Assembly (NCBI GenBank): GCA_964017195.1
Contig: OZ024897.1
Coordinates: 37,481,036 to 37,545,035, forward strand
Direction of reading: 5' to 3'
Length of the DNA stretch: 64,000 bases
Origin: Siderastrea radians
Lineage: Eukaryota; Cnidaria; Anthozoa; Scleractinia; Rhizangiidae
In this document: piece by piece, positions 55,801 through 64,000 of the stretch
Layout of the letters: each line of letters starts with the position of its first letter
Position numbering within the stretch: the first letter of the stretch is position 1
Notes under the pieces: model-generated
What the model saw: only the letters and a program-made list of their open reading frames with translations
The model's database searches: none
What the model was told of the DNA's origin: nothing
Made by a program: the position numbers and the translations under genes

Positions 55801-58800
55801 ATACATAGACTCTTTGTCAGAAGCAAAGAAAATAAATATCTATGTCAAAGCTATGTTAAGATTTTAATTAGTGTTCACATATGTATTTAAAGACTATGTG
55901 ATTTTCAAATAGCCTCGGCATAGTTTCACAATATGTTTTACATACCCTGGACTATGTACTGTAGCATGTTAAATAGTAATAACATAGGCAGTCTTGAGCT
56001 ATACATAGCTAAGACATAGCCCTACATAGCAAAAAAATAGCGGTAACTTAGGTTTTACATATGTCTGGTTCTACAAGGGTAGCATTGCAAGTGGAGATTG
56101 TTTGCTGCAACAAATTTTCATGTTGCAGAAAGTAGATGTTGCTTCTACTTTTTGCAACATAAAAAGTTGCTGAACACAGAGGTGGTAATACGTGCAACAA
56201 ACATTTGCAACTTACAATGTAACATTGTTGCGCGACCAGTTGCAAGAAAATATTGCCCATATTACTTGGCCATAAGCATTGTTCTTCCCTTCTAACTACA
56301 ATTTATTATGGGTACCTTCTCATCTTGTCCATTCACTATGAGCCACCTGGGACTCTGAGGTAAAAAGAACATGCCGACACCTTGAATGAAGGCTGGGATG
56401 CCTGACAGACCAAACATGTAACGCCTAGAACAAACCAGACAACTTAATCAAAAAACTTTCTGAGTTCAACTGAGGTTAGTAGTTTTTCAATTTTCACTCA
56501 ATAGTTTTTGCATGGCCACTGTGACCATGGTCAGAGATAGGAAAATTTTCCCACTCCCAGAACCAGTTTGATAGGAGACACTGAGAAAAAAAATGATTCA
56601 TTTATTGTTTCAGTTGTGAAGGATGAAGGATGAGGGAGCTGGGGGAAGGAACGCATAAAACAGAGGAAGCATAATAAATTTTGGGATCCAAAAAGGAGAA
56701 GGGCCTGCAAGAGGAGGGCTTACAGGTAAAAGAGTGTTGACAATATGATGCCAAGTCCAGGATTCAAACCCATATAATTGAAAAGACAACTTGCTCTCAT
56801 CACTGCAAAAACTCTGCTGCCCTGCTTAAAAATGATGAGAGGTGTATGTGATGAGCATGTTGTCCATAAACCTTCTCGACACATTTCCAAATGGATGTAG
56901 TTATAAGGACTCACCAACCATGAGGCAAATCAATGAAGAGGACGTTAACTGAGTAAGCTAACAGAATTCCAATACAGATTCCAACTTCATTGAAAGACAC
57001 CAGCAGCCCTCGCCTTTTCTGTACAAAAAGAAAAATTGGTGTAACCAACAGTTAATTTCTAATTAAAACAGCACTTCTTTTAAATGACTGAGGGGATTAA
57101 AGAAAATCATCTGCTATACTGTATTATTTACATGATTGTTTATATTTTAGCACAATTGGTAATGTTCACTGTATCAAAGTCTTTTGTAGTGTCTCAAAGG
57201 CTTTGAGCTGGCTTACTTGAGAATCTTTGTGTAAGCATGTGAAAAAAAAACAAGCTAAGTGCACGACTTAGTGCAGGTAAATCATATGAGCTCATGGTGG
57301 TTATTTTCAGAGAAAACTGTTTTTACAGATGGTTTATAAAGCTGCATGTCTGACTATATCTTCTCTGATAGTGTTCTCAATCAGTTTCCACTAAGGATAG
57401 TCTGCATAATTGAGGTTCTAATAATTGGGTTTTGATGATGCAAGTAATACTACAGTATAAGAATGAATATTTCACGGTCAATATGGAAAGGTATTAGAAA
57501 ACCATTCTGACTACTTAGGGGCCAATTACATGAGCCGGGCTGGCCCAGTTAGCAGGGCTGGCTCAGTGTACCGAGATGACTGCTCAGCCCGGTATTACAT
57601 GAGGCGAGCCAGCCCGCCTACGGCTAAATTTAGAAGCTGTCTTGTGAAAAGATGGCCACATCATAGAGCATGAACCAAGTGTTTTTATTTTCGCCAATTC
57701 ATTATTTCGGCGTACTATTTTCAGTTTTACGTAGCTTTATGGTCTGATAAACCTTTATGTGTTATATAGAAAGAGAAATGTCGATCTTCTGGTGAGCCAT
57801 TTTGCTCTGAAGCGAAATTTAGTGACGAGAAAGTGTTGCTGCGGCTAGCCGGGCTGGCCCGGCAGTCGCGATTACATGGTAAATTTTCATCCCGGCTAGC
57901 CGAGATCCCGGCATCACGATGCCGGGATACCAGCTAGCCGGGCTGAGATTTTTCCATGTAATCGCAAAGTTGATTTTTAATATGTTTCACAGACGTGCCA
58001 AGATCCCGGCAAACCGAGCCAGCCCGGCTAACCGGGCCAGCCCGCCTCATGTAATCGGCCCCTTATACTCACTGCAGGAGCAATCTCTGATATGTAAATG
58101 CACTCAGCAATGGCAGACAAGGAGACACCAAATCCAACAACAAAACGACCAACCACCTGCAAAGTATTAAATTCTTGGATTGAATATTTTCACCCCAAAA
58201 AAATTATGTAAATGCTCGTTACCCATTGTTTCTTTTCTCTTTCCCCTGCTATTCCCTGTTGTCTTTGTAGACTGTCAGTTAACAAATGCATATGAAGTTG
58301 GTTAAGATAGTGCCAAAGCATGACAACTCAATGTCATCTACGTATACTAAATTGATAAACCTTTTTGAGAGTAACAGTTAAATGTAATCCTCTGAAAAAT
58401 AATCTCTTGCATGTGCAAATGTGAGACTAATAAAGTTCAAAAATATAAAAAAATTTTTCTTAAGTCACCGTGATGTCTTTTCTTCACAGAATTCGTAATG
58501 GTAATTGGACTGAGTGGAGTACAATTCAGGGAGTAATTGGGCGAGTAATTTTAAATCGGCCGAGCACGTAGCGCGAGGATGATTTGAAATTACGAGCACG
58601 ATTACCCCTGAATTGTACGACATGAAGTCTAGTTACCAATTAATCTTACCTACAACAAAATGCGAGATTAGAAAATCTAAGTGCCCTTCGGGAATATATT
58701 TTTAATTATCAGTTTTGCAAGCAGAGGAGAAACAGCTACAAAGAGAACCCCTTTCATTGCACCTGATTGACGCGCGGTCAGCGTAGTTGTCCTATTACAG

Positions 58801-61800
58801 CTGTCCAATTACAAAAAGTTCAAATTGGACAGCTGTAATTGGACACCCACGTGATCACCCTCCAATTATGTATCAAATAGGCGCGCGGAGAACCAATCAC
58901 AATCGAGCATTTTGTTATAGATACGATTATGAAGATTACAGGTTGAGGTATCAAGTAAATTACTAATAGTTAAAATAAAAAGAAAAAAAATTTCCACAAA
59001 CCAGCACAGCAAATGAAGGTGCACAAGCTAAAATTATGGCTCCCACAACAAAGATCACAGAGTTGATGATGATCGACATACGTCGTCCAATAAAATCCAC
59101 AATAAATCCTAGAAAAAAGAACAAACAATTACATTTTCATTGAAAGTGCAAAGCGGCAATTGGAATAAAGTTGAATGTTTCAAATTAATTAATTTTAATT
59201 GGAGTCAACAGGCTTGCACTGTAAGCTGACAAACAGTTTGCCTGGGCCCATGGGGCCAAGTCAGAAGAATAAGTTACTGTGTAGAACTAAATTTTTGTGG
59301 GAGTTTAATTTTGTGGATAGGCAATTTTTTGTGTTTTGCGGGCAAGTACTTTTTGGGATTGGGAAAAACTGGCTTTGCTTGCTGGGAATTACATCTTGTG
59401 ATTTTCAGGAAATCGGGCTCAATTGAAATTATAACATTTTTGTTTTCTGTTCAAGTACGTGTAATTGAAATATAGGTGAAACAACATGCAGAAGTAAAAC
59501 ACATTAATCAGTTAATAAATGGAGTACCTTCAGATAATACCTGTATTGTACTGACTGCAATTTCATTGTTTTACTTCTGAATGTTTTGTCTCTGATTTCG
59601 TTTTATTTCTGAACGAGACAGACGTTAAGTCTGCTACTATAAGTAAATGAACACCCGCACAATTTTACATATACAAGTATAAGCGATGTTTGAGTATAAC
59701 TTTATATAATTTCCACAGTGGAGTAAATTTTTGCTGCAACTTTTTTATATTTGCAGATTGTGAAGAAACCCACAAAAATTGCAAATATTAGAACCCGCAA
59801 AAATTTAGTGCCACACGGTACTTGTTTGACATCAAAATTTACATGTCCCACGTGATCAGATGGAACCAAGCTGTGTTTGAACTACATAGCACAACTTCAT
59901 GTTTTTTTTAAATTTCTTATTCCTACTTCTAAGCATCAAATCATTGCACTGCACCTCCAGTGAGTGAAGCCAGCACGGCCCCCATCAGCATAGAACTAAC
60001 GACCATCTCTTGTTTAGTGCAGTTTAGCTGGTACTCTGCTCTCAGTTGAAGAATGGCACCTGACACAATGCCTAAAAAACATCCAGATAGATCACTTATC
60101 AATATCACCAGCACAACCAGACTCGGCTTTCCCGGTCCTACCTGATTGTTTTACAGGCAGCTTCTGGTTTTTTCTGAGCCACCTTTCAGATTTTATGATG
60201 TAAAATAATGCACTTTACAGAAATTAACTCATGTATCTTCTGACAGGTATGGTTTTGGAAAATTTGTAAGAACCTCTAAAAGAACCTCCGAAAGCCTCTA
60301 AGTGCAAACCTTCTAACAGATGTGTATGACACATAAATTTTGTTACCATGTGTTTTTAAACCACAAATACAATAAAACAAGTGGTAGTTTGTGGATGTGT
60401 TATAAAATTAAAGTTCTATGTGTGCAGAGATCAGTCCTTGTCCATCATCTATTAAATAATAAATAAATAAATAAATGGGAATTGGCAGTGGCACATCCAC
60501 AGGGTGGCTCTTCGTCCACTGTGTCCTGATCGAATTAGAATTTAGAGATGTTGGTTTTTGAGGAGAGGGGAAAACCGGAGTACCTCGAGAAAAACCTCTC
60601 GAAGCAAGGATGAGAACCAACAACAAACTCAACCCACATCTGATGCCGAGTCCGGGACTCGAACCTGGGCCACATTGGTGGGAAGCAAGTGCTCTCACCA
60701 CTGCACCATCCCTGCTCCCACTTAAAGAAAGACAGATGCATGAATGAGATCACTGCAGGGTGTGACTCGCATGTAATCATGGTTCAGAGTCCAAGGTCAG
60801 ATCATCAACTTTTTGAAAACTACTTTTCACTAACACAGAAAGAAACCTGAGGGAAAGTTTTCACTGGAAATGTTCCACAATATATCTGACAAATACAGAC
60901 TGGGAAGTCACTTTAAATACACTATTTGGAATACATGGTGAGAACACCAGTACCCAAATGGCTTTCACTTTTTTGGTCACCTTTTTGCTCTTACCACTTT
61001 TGACACCACCCATGATCTAAAACTGAGCAAATGCATGGCAAAACAGAATCTGTTTGTTAAACAGATGCTTTTTAAATACATGAAAGTTATCCAAATAATT
61101 TTTGGGTGGTTTACAGTTTTGGCATAAATATATTTGGGCATGGGGCAGTGTACTACTGGTACATGTGTAAATGGTTGCAAGCTTTTTCATACCACCCTAT
61201 CAGTTTCAAGCACTGGTACCCACAGGGGTATGTGAACCCTGCTTGGAGAAACAAGAAACATATTAAACCACTGTTAACAAAGATGTTTGAAAGATCTTGA
61301 AAAGAATCAAGAATTACAAATTTACTCACCAATGTCATAACCAAAGAGAACACCACCCAATGCAGCCATACAAGCTGCCATTATCAGGTATAACCAGGGA
61401 ACCTGCGGACAACAGGTACTGACAAAAACACAAATTTATTTATTAACTTTTAATATATTAAAATTAATTTTTCTAATTAGTTACTTGGCCAACTAGATTC
61501 AATCACTGGTATAGTAATATTCAATGGGCACTTTTTGTGGGTGCCTGCCACTTACTATTTCCTGTAAATAAATATTAATGTTATAGAACTAATATTATTG
61601 TAATATTATTGGTCCAAATAATTTGTTGCTGATGTTGTGTAACTTGTACAAAAAGCAAGTAGGGAGGAAATTGTAAACAAATGTTTTGGTTGAACTGTTA
61701 CTCATCCTGATTAACATCACAAACATTAAGTATGATAGGTAAGATGAACGTTTATTCGTTTGTCTCACGATGGAATCGCTTTGAGTTGCTGATCGCGACA

Positions 61801-62518
61801 TTTCGACTGCAATACTGCTAGTCTTCATCAGGCGATGAGGTCGATTGTTTACGTGTCGCTATTTGTAGCATGATGGTTCGCTGCTATTGGTGCATTTCAA
61901 TCCTCATTATTATTCCGACTATTAGATGTTGCTCCCTCACAGGTCCGCTTTGTGGTTGGTCGGCTGCTGTGCTTTCTAATTGTAGGTATCCAAGCTTCAG
62001 GAATTTTGATTCCACTATATCTATTGATGTTATTAGAATGAAGTCTTATATGGATAGCCTCTTTGACCCTACATGTGTACCAGTGAGGGTCACGATCAAT
62101 AAACTTAACTTCTCTCCAAATAGGAAGATGCCCCGTTTCGTTAGCATGCTCCGAAACTGCAGAGGTTTGCGTACGAGCAAGCCATATGTCTCTGTCGTAA
62201 TGAGGATCAAAATGCACCAATAGCAGCGAACCATCATGCTACAAATAGCGACACATAAACAATCGACCTCATCACCTGATGAAGACTAGCAGTATTGCAG
62301 TCGAAATGTCGCAATCAACAACTCAAAATGATTCCATCATGAGACAAACGAATAAATGTTCATCTTACCTATCTTACACCCCGATGAACAATAAACACAT
62401 CTTTAATGACATTAAGTATGATGTCAATCACTATCCAAAAGGATGACTTTCACTTCACTTACTTGTCAACAAACTGAGGTTGAACCAGCTGAAGCTCTTC
62501 AACCAAAGCATCGCACAT
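43822..62518 (-). CDS. SLC2A12: SLC2A12-like facilitated sugar transporter (14 exons)
   Basis: Minus-strand exons are 62550-62463, 61418-61330, 60071-59955, 59108-59002, 58156-58073, 57018-56915, 56424-56316, 50306-50220, 49630-49544, 49362-49252, 47464-47422, 47313-46945, 44996-44874 and 43973-43822. All junctions are GT-AG, phases agree, and from Met 62518 they join to 545 codons plus a stop. MFS/GLUT marks are [78 protein letters not shown] and [13 protein letters not shown] long Ser/Thr-rich loop with three N-glycosylation sites between TM9 and TM10 is the class III (GLUT10/12) feature. It would carry hexose across the plasma membrane. The N-terminal exon or 5' UTR lies beyond the window. 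Confidence 0.9.
44677..44831. repeat. Hairpin MITE in SLC2A12 intron
   Basis: AGCCCAATTTCGATATATTA and its reverse complement end arms of about 65 bp with a loop of about 25 bp. It lies 43 bp from the donor of exon 44874-44996. Confidence 0.7.
45678..45724 (-). ncRNA. Hammerhead ribozyme motif, Penelope-like arm
   Basis: Read on the minus strand: TTGACT, CTGATGA, a 20-base stem II region, GAAAC, GTC, AGTCAA. Stem I (TTGACT/AGTCAA) is a perfect 6-bp match directly flanking the core, and stem II closes with GAC/GTC plus an inner CC/GG. Hammerhead motifs are known in Penelope-like elements. One extra base follows CTGATGA, so activity is uncertain. Confidence 0.6.
46042..46536 (+). CDS. Penelope-like GIY-YIG endonuclease, 3' fragment
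   Basis: The reading frame holds the linker [16 protein letters not shown] followed by the GIY-YIG nuclease core. This is [21 protein letters not shown], then [16 protein letters not shown], with a stop at 46536. The Cys pair before YIGETGR is typical of Penelope-type endonucleases. The reverse transcriptase that should precede it is absent, so the gene is 5'-truncated; the Met at the start is probably not the native one. The enzyme nicks target DNA for retrotransposition. Confidence 0.8.
   Translation: MSAVTTATIPYIKGTSETIARILQPYNIRVAHKPITNLRQLLTNVKDKDEPSDRRGAVYKIKCCDCQATYIGETGRNLNVRLTEHKRATRNGDINNHIAEHHLKTNHRIDWDSAECVTYSMDYYQRITLESWFTNLEQTPLNRCQQLPARYKRVIADNNKTDKQ
46724..46769 (+). ncRNA. 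Degenerate hammerhead motif, + arm
   Basis: Same core as the minus-strand copy (CTGATGA at 46729, GAAAC at 46756, then GTC) but stem I is damaged: GTGACT faces AGGCAA, leaving only two pairs beside the core. Possibly inactive. Confidence 0.45.
47465..48800. other. SLC2A12 intron, no gene seen
   Basis: Non-coding; contains a 48240-48290 ATCGAT-rich patch and repeated GTTTAAC/CCGTTTA motifs near 48570-48770. No transposase frame. Confidence 0.35.
48801..48987. repeat. Palindromic MITE (187 bp)
   Basis: Arms of about 47 bp starting AAGCAATATACCACACATTT and ending in the reverse complement, joined by a G+C-richer centre. Located in the intron between exons 47422-47464 and 49252-49362. Confidence 0.75.
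50550..51322. other. Intron with GCAAC-rich MITE sequence
   Basis: TGCAACTGG/TGTAAC/GCAACA patches near 50575-50690 and 51303-51320 resemble the GCAAC-rich sequence at 56083-56255. The 51325-56079 element seems to have inserted into it. Confidence 0.4.
52793..53165. repeat. 187-bp tandem duplication
   Basis: TTGGGTTACAAGCGGCCGTT occurs at about 52793 and 52980, each followed by the same roughly 180 bp (GGGGAATAAAATATCGTCGA, AGTGAAATGAATAA, ACCTCTTGC). The copies differ at scattered positions, so the duplication is not brand new. Confidence 0.75.
54269..54648 (+). CDS. Possible two-exon 3' gene end, unidentified
   Basis: Open segment [20 protein letters not shown], then ITRVKTSN, ends at donor AACAG|GTACCT near 54366. 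Acceptor ctcttttag near 54541 then joins in phase to [34 protein letters not shown], and a TGA. It reads like real coding sequence but I know no family. It lies inside the ATAG-rich element and could be its cargo or a fragment of its transposase. Confidence 0.35.
56083..56255. repeat. GCAAC-rich MITE fragment
   Basis: Repeated TTGCAAC/GTTGCAG/TGCAACA units, with ATGTTGC/GCAACAT symmetry around 56123-56165. Confidence 0.5.
56735..56830 (-). mobile_element. Old tRNA-derived SINE fragment
   Basis: On the minus strand: GTGATGAGAGCAAGTTGTCT, then GGGTTTGAATCCTGGACTTG. This parallels the head of the SINE at 60455-60721 (box A and box B). Truncated and diverged. Confidence 0.55.
57518..58062. mobile_element. 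Harbinger-type MITE (545 bp) with TTA target duplication
   Basis: Ends GGGGCCAATTACATGAG and CTCATGTAATCGGCCCC, flanked by TTA on both sides (57515-57517 and 58063-58065). Subterminal sequence is rich in AGCCCGGC/GCCGGGCT units. TTA target duplication and a G-rich TIR suit PIF/Harbinger non-autonomous elements. The right end lies 10 bp from the 5' splice site of transporter exon 58073-58156. Confidence 0.75.
58492..58855. repeat. Two small inverted-repeat relics
   Basis: GTACAATTCAGG/CCTGAATTGTAC symmetry spans about 58530-58620. A tight hairpin ATTACAGCTGTCCAATT/AATTGGACAGCTGTAAT lies at about 58794-58842. No coding content. Confidence 0.5.
59157..59954. other. SLC2A12 intron, no gene seen
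   Basis: Ordinary intronic DNA between exons 59002-59108 and 59955-60071; no convincing frame or repeat. Confidence 0.4.
60455..60721 (-). mobile_element. tRNA-derived SINE, minus strand
   Basis: Reads on the minus strand GGGATGGTGCAGTGGTGAGA (box A region) and GGTTCGAGTCCCGG (box B). A family body follows, then a (TTTA)n tail (60455-60476). Pol III internal promoter boxes at tRNA spacing support a SINE rather than a functional tRNA. Confidence 0.8.
61792..61836 (-). ncRNA. Hammerhead ribozyme motif in Penelope-like arm
   Basis: On the minus strand: ATCGC, CTGATGA, stem II, GAAAT, GTC, GCGAT. Stem II pairs GACT with AGTC and GCA with TGC. Stem I is a perfect 5-bp ATCGC/GCGAT. One extra base follows CTGATGA, as in the copy at 45678. 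Confidence 0.6.
61897..62220 (-). pseudogene. Penelope-like endonuclease 3' fragment
   Basis: The peptide contains [39 protein letters not shown] and [12 protein letters not shown]. This is the C-terminal half of a Penelope-type GIY-YIG endonuclease (H-A-x-x-TGH, then W-x-x-R-x-KEAI). The GIY-YIG core and reverse transcriptase are missing, so it is a 5'-truncated retrotransposed fragment. It ends in a stop inside the inverted arm. Confidence 0.75.
62271..62315 (+). ncRNA. Degenerate hammerhead motif, + arm
   Basis: CTGATGA at 62276, stem II identical to the minus copy, GAAAT, then GTC. Stem I is broken (ATCAC against GCAAT), so it is likely inactive. Confidence 0.4.
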
Positions 62519-62597
62519 ATGATCAGATGTTTCAGGGTCAAGGAGGCTTGCTGTAAACAAACAAAGTGGACATATTTTAGTGAGATACTACCCTTGT

Positions 62598-62906
62598 TGG
62601 GGGGGGGGGGTGCAGTGGTGTAGTGGTTAGCGCATTGGACTTCAGATCTGAAGGTCAGTGGTTCGTTACCCAGTCCCTGCCATGGTGTTGTTTCCTTAGA
62701 GAAGAAACTTTACCCCACATTGTCTCTCTCCACCCAGGAGTACAAATGGGTACCAGCAACATACTTCTGGGGGTAACCCTGCGATGGACTAGCATCCCAT
62801 CCAGGGGGGGAGTAGCAATACTCTCAGTTGCTTCACGCTAAAGAAACTAGGAAAAGCTCTGGCCATGTGGGCCTCCTTGGCTCGTGTGCGACTTTACCTT
62901 TTACCT
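62598..62906 (+). mobile_element. tRNA-derived SINE with 12-bp TSD
   Basis: TACTACCCTTGT flanks it at 62586-62597 and 62907-62918. The head GGTGTAGTGGTTAGCGCATT (box A) and GGTCAGTGGTTCG (box B) are tRNA-like. The body ends in a TTACCTTTTACC tail. A different family from the SINE at 60.5 kb. Lies in the transporter's 5' intron, opposite to its direction. Confidence 0.85.
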
Positions 62907-62918
62907 TACTACCCTTGT

Positions 62919-64000
62919 AGACAAAAACTATTTTTTGGTTCATAAAATGATCTCATTCCTCCAGGGCTTTCAACTTTGTGATGAAAAAATTAAACCATCA
63001 CATAATCATGCCCATTCAAACAAGTTGGCCATAAAAAATGGATAACTTTGATGCTGGGCACACTAATAAAGGCTACCATCACTTGCAGTGACCATATCTT
63101 TTGAATCTTAACATGAAGCTCAATCAAAAGCATATTTGAGCTGCTGTTTGCATGAGACAACAGAAACTGAATAGAAACAATCATGACACATTTGACATTT
63201 TTGAAGAATTTTGGATTGAAATCCCTCCTCAGGATCAAACAAAATAGGTCAAATCAGGTCGAATTCCCTAATTTTGGAAGATTTAATTTCCTTTCAAGTA
63301 CATAATAGATCAATGGTCACAGTCAAATGCCCATAAGTGTGAATGGAAAAATATAACAAATGTCTGGCATCCACTCCCATTTAAAGTGTTAAATTGATTA
63401 GGCCCTATTAGGTGGTGCATGCAAGATTGCCATCTGAATTTCAAAACTTGTGTTGTCGCCATTTCGGGTAGTTAGCAAGCTCCCATCAGAAATTCATCCT
63501 GACCAGTGATTAACTACTTTTCTTCCCTGTGGTAATTCCTTTTGCTGTTTCAATGACAAGTTGGAATTTACTTCAAAAGGGCCTCATTAACTGTCAGTAT
63601 CATTAATTATAAATGTACTGTTCATGCTTTGGATATTAAATAAAATGAGAAAAAAGGTTTAAATGCTATAAACAAAAGGATCAACTGAATGGGAGAGAAT
63701 AATCACTGTATTTGTGCAGTTAACTCCTTTTTAATGAATGCCTCAATAAAAGATGGAAAATAAGACAAGTCTATCTAAATACATTGCTACCAAACAAAAG
63801 AAAATTAGTCACTGTTGTGTTTGTGCAGTTAAATCTTATATGAATACACTGAATGGTTAAAGCAGATTCCAAATCCTTTATCAAACTGCACATCTAATTT
63901 TTAAAACAATTTTTTATAACTCATCAACACCTTCTTAAGACAGGCTCTTTCTTGAAAAAGAGACCTCATTAAAGCTAACACCACTCACGCAAATGTCATT
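62919..64000. other. 5' intron or upstream region of SLC2A12, no gene seen
   Basis: No convincing exon. A donor-like TTTGC|GTGAGT on the minus strand at 63989/63988 could mark a 5' UTR exon that continues beyond the window. Confidence 0.35.

Larger units (their letters stand above)
51325..56079. mobile_element. 4.8-kb TA-flanked DNA element with ATAG-rich ends
   Basis: Ends CCCTTGTAGAATCAGACA and TGTCTGGTTCTACAAGGG are inverted copies flanked by TA (51323-51324 and 56080-56081). The outer 550-600 bp on each side are dense in short ATAGC/TTTAAATAG/ACATAG units. The middle (52,000-55,450) contains host-like sequence with weak exon signals. TA target and TIRs suggest a Tc1/mariner-like or related element; no transposase recognised, so it would be non-autonomous. 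Confidence 0.6.
61723..62422 (-). mobile_element. Penelope-like fragment with inverted arms and 14-bp TSD
   Basis: ACATTAAGTATGAT occurs at 61723-61736 and 62409-62422 as a target duplication. Inside, inverted arms of about 170 bp (61735-61905 and 62200-62373) flank the 3' end of a Penelope-type endonuclease gene on the minus strand. Both arms carry hammerhead-like motifs. A second family member distinct from the copy at 45.6 kb. Confidence 0.8.

Noticed and set aside
60640..60721. tRNA gene-like boxes on the minus strand
   Set aside because: Box A and B are present but no closed acceptor and anticodon structure is evident, and a SINE body and tail follow.
62609..62670. tRNA-like sequence on the + strand
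   Set aside because: Head of a SINE with a 12-bp target duplication, not a free tRNA gene.
63989..64000. Coding upstream exon of SLC2A12 ending at GTGAGT
   Set aside because: The phase needed to join exon 62463-62550 gives an in-frame stop (TGA), so at best it is untranslated.

Overview
The window looks like nuclear DNA of an anthozoan cnidarian, most likely a stony coral. The reasons are short intron-rich animal genes, a single-exon class A receptor, a beta-helix/multi-membrane-span receptor-like protein of a kind I associate with coral gene sets, tRNA-derived SINEs, Penelope-like retroelements with hammerhead-ribozyme motifs, and many palindromic MITEs. Assignment is from protein pattern and repeat content only; nothing was searched.

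Host genes, left to right. At 216-2030 (+) are the last two exons of a CAP/GAPR-1-like protein. At 3220-4883 (+) are a signal-peptide exon and a separate unidentified coding exon. At 7239-11834 (-) is a two-exon gene for a 1285-residue protein with a signal peptide, a parallel beta-helix ectodomain, a Cys-rich stalk and many membrane spans. At 40711-41673 (+) is an intronless rhodopsin-family GPCR. From 43822 to 62518 (-) is a 14-exon SLC2A12 (GLUT12)-like sugar transporter; its exons join in phase to 545 codons plus a stop, and its introns are packed with transposons.

The centre (15871-38641) is a nest of mobile elements. The outer shell is a decayed Mutator-like element (MULE) with terminal inverted repeats (TIRs) of about 0.7 kb and a transposase/DEDDh-exonuclease gene carrying several frameshifts. 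Inside that gene sits a complete 16,223-bp Polinton/Maverick (18648-34870), with 385-bp inverted repeats that look identical and a 6-bp target duplication GGTGTA. The right MULE repeat carries a 1.4-kb palindromic element with minisatellite arms.

The Polinton is the most notable system. Its gene set is that of a virus. It has a protein-primed DNA polymerase, an integrase fused to a parvovirus-type phospholipase A2 domain and a chromodomain, an adenain-like protease, a packaging ATPase, a double jelly-roll major capsid protein and a penton-like minor capsid protein. It also has a phage-tail-fibre-like fibre, a family of three tandem paralogues, and small virion-type proteins with adenain-type cleavage sites. 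All main frames are open, so the copy looks young and possibly functional. Palindromes, a 12-bp tandem repeat and start-proximal hairpins between its genes may be regulatory.

The right third holds the transporter gene with two Penelope-like fragments whose inverted arms carry hammerhead motifs, a Harbinger-type MITE ending 10 bp from a splice donor, a 4.8-kb TA-flanked element with ATAG-rich ends, two SINE types and several hairpin MITEs.
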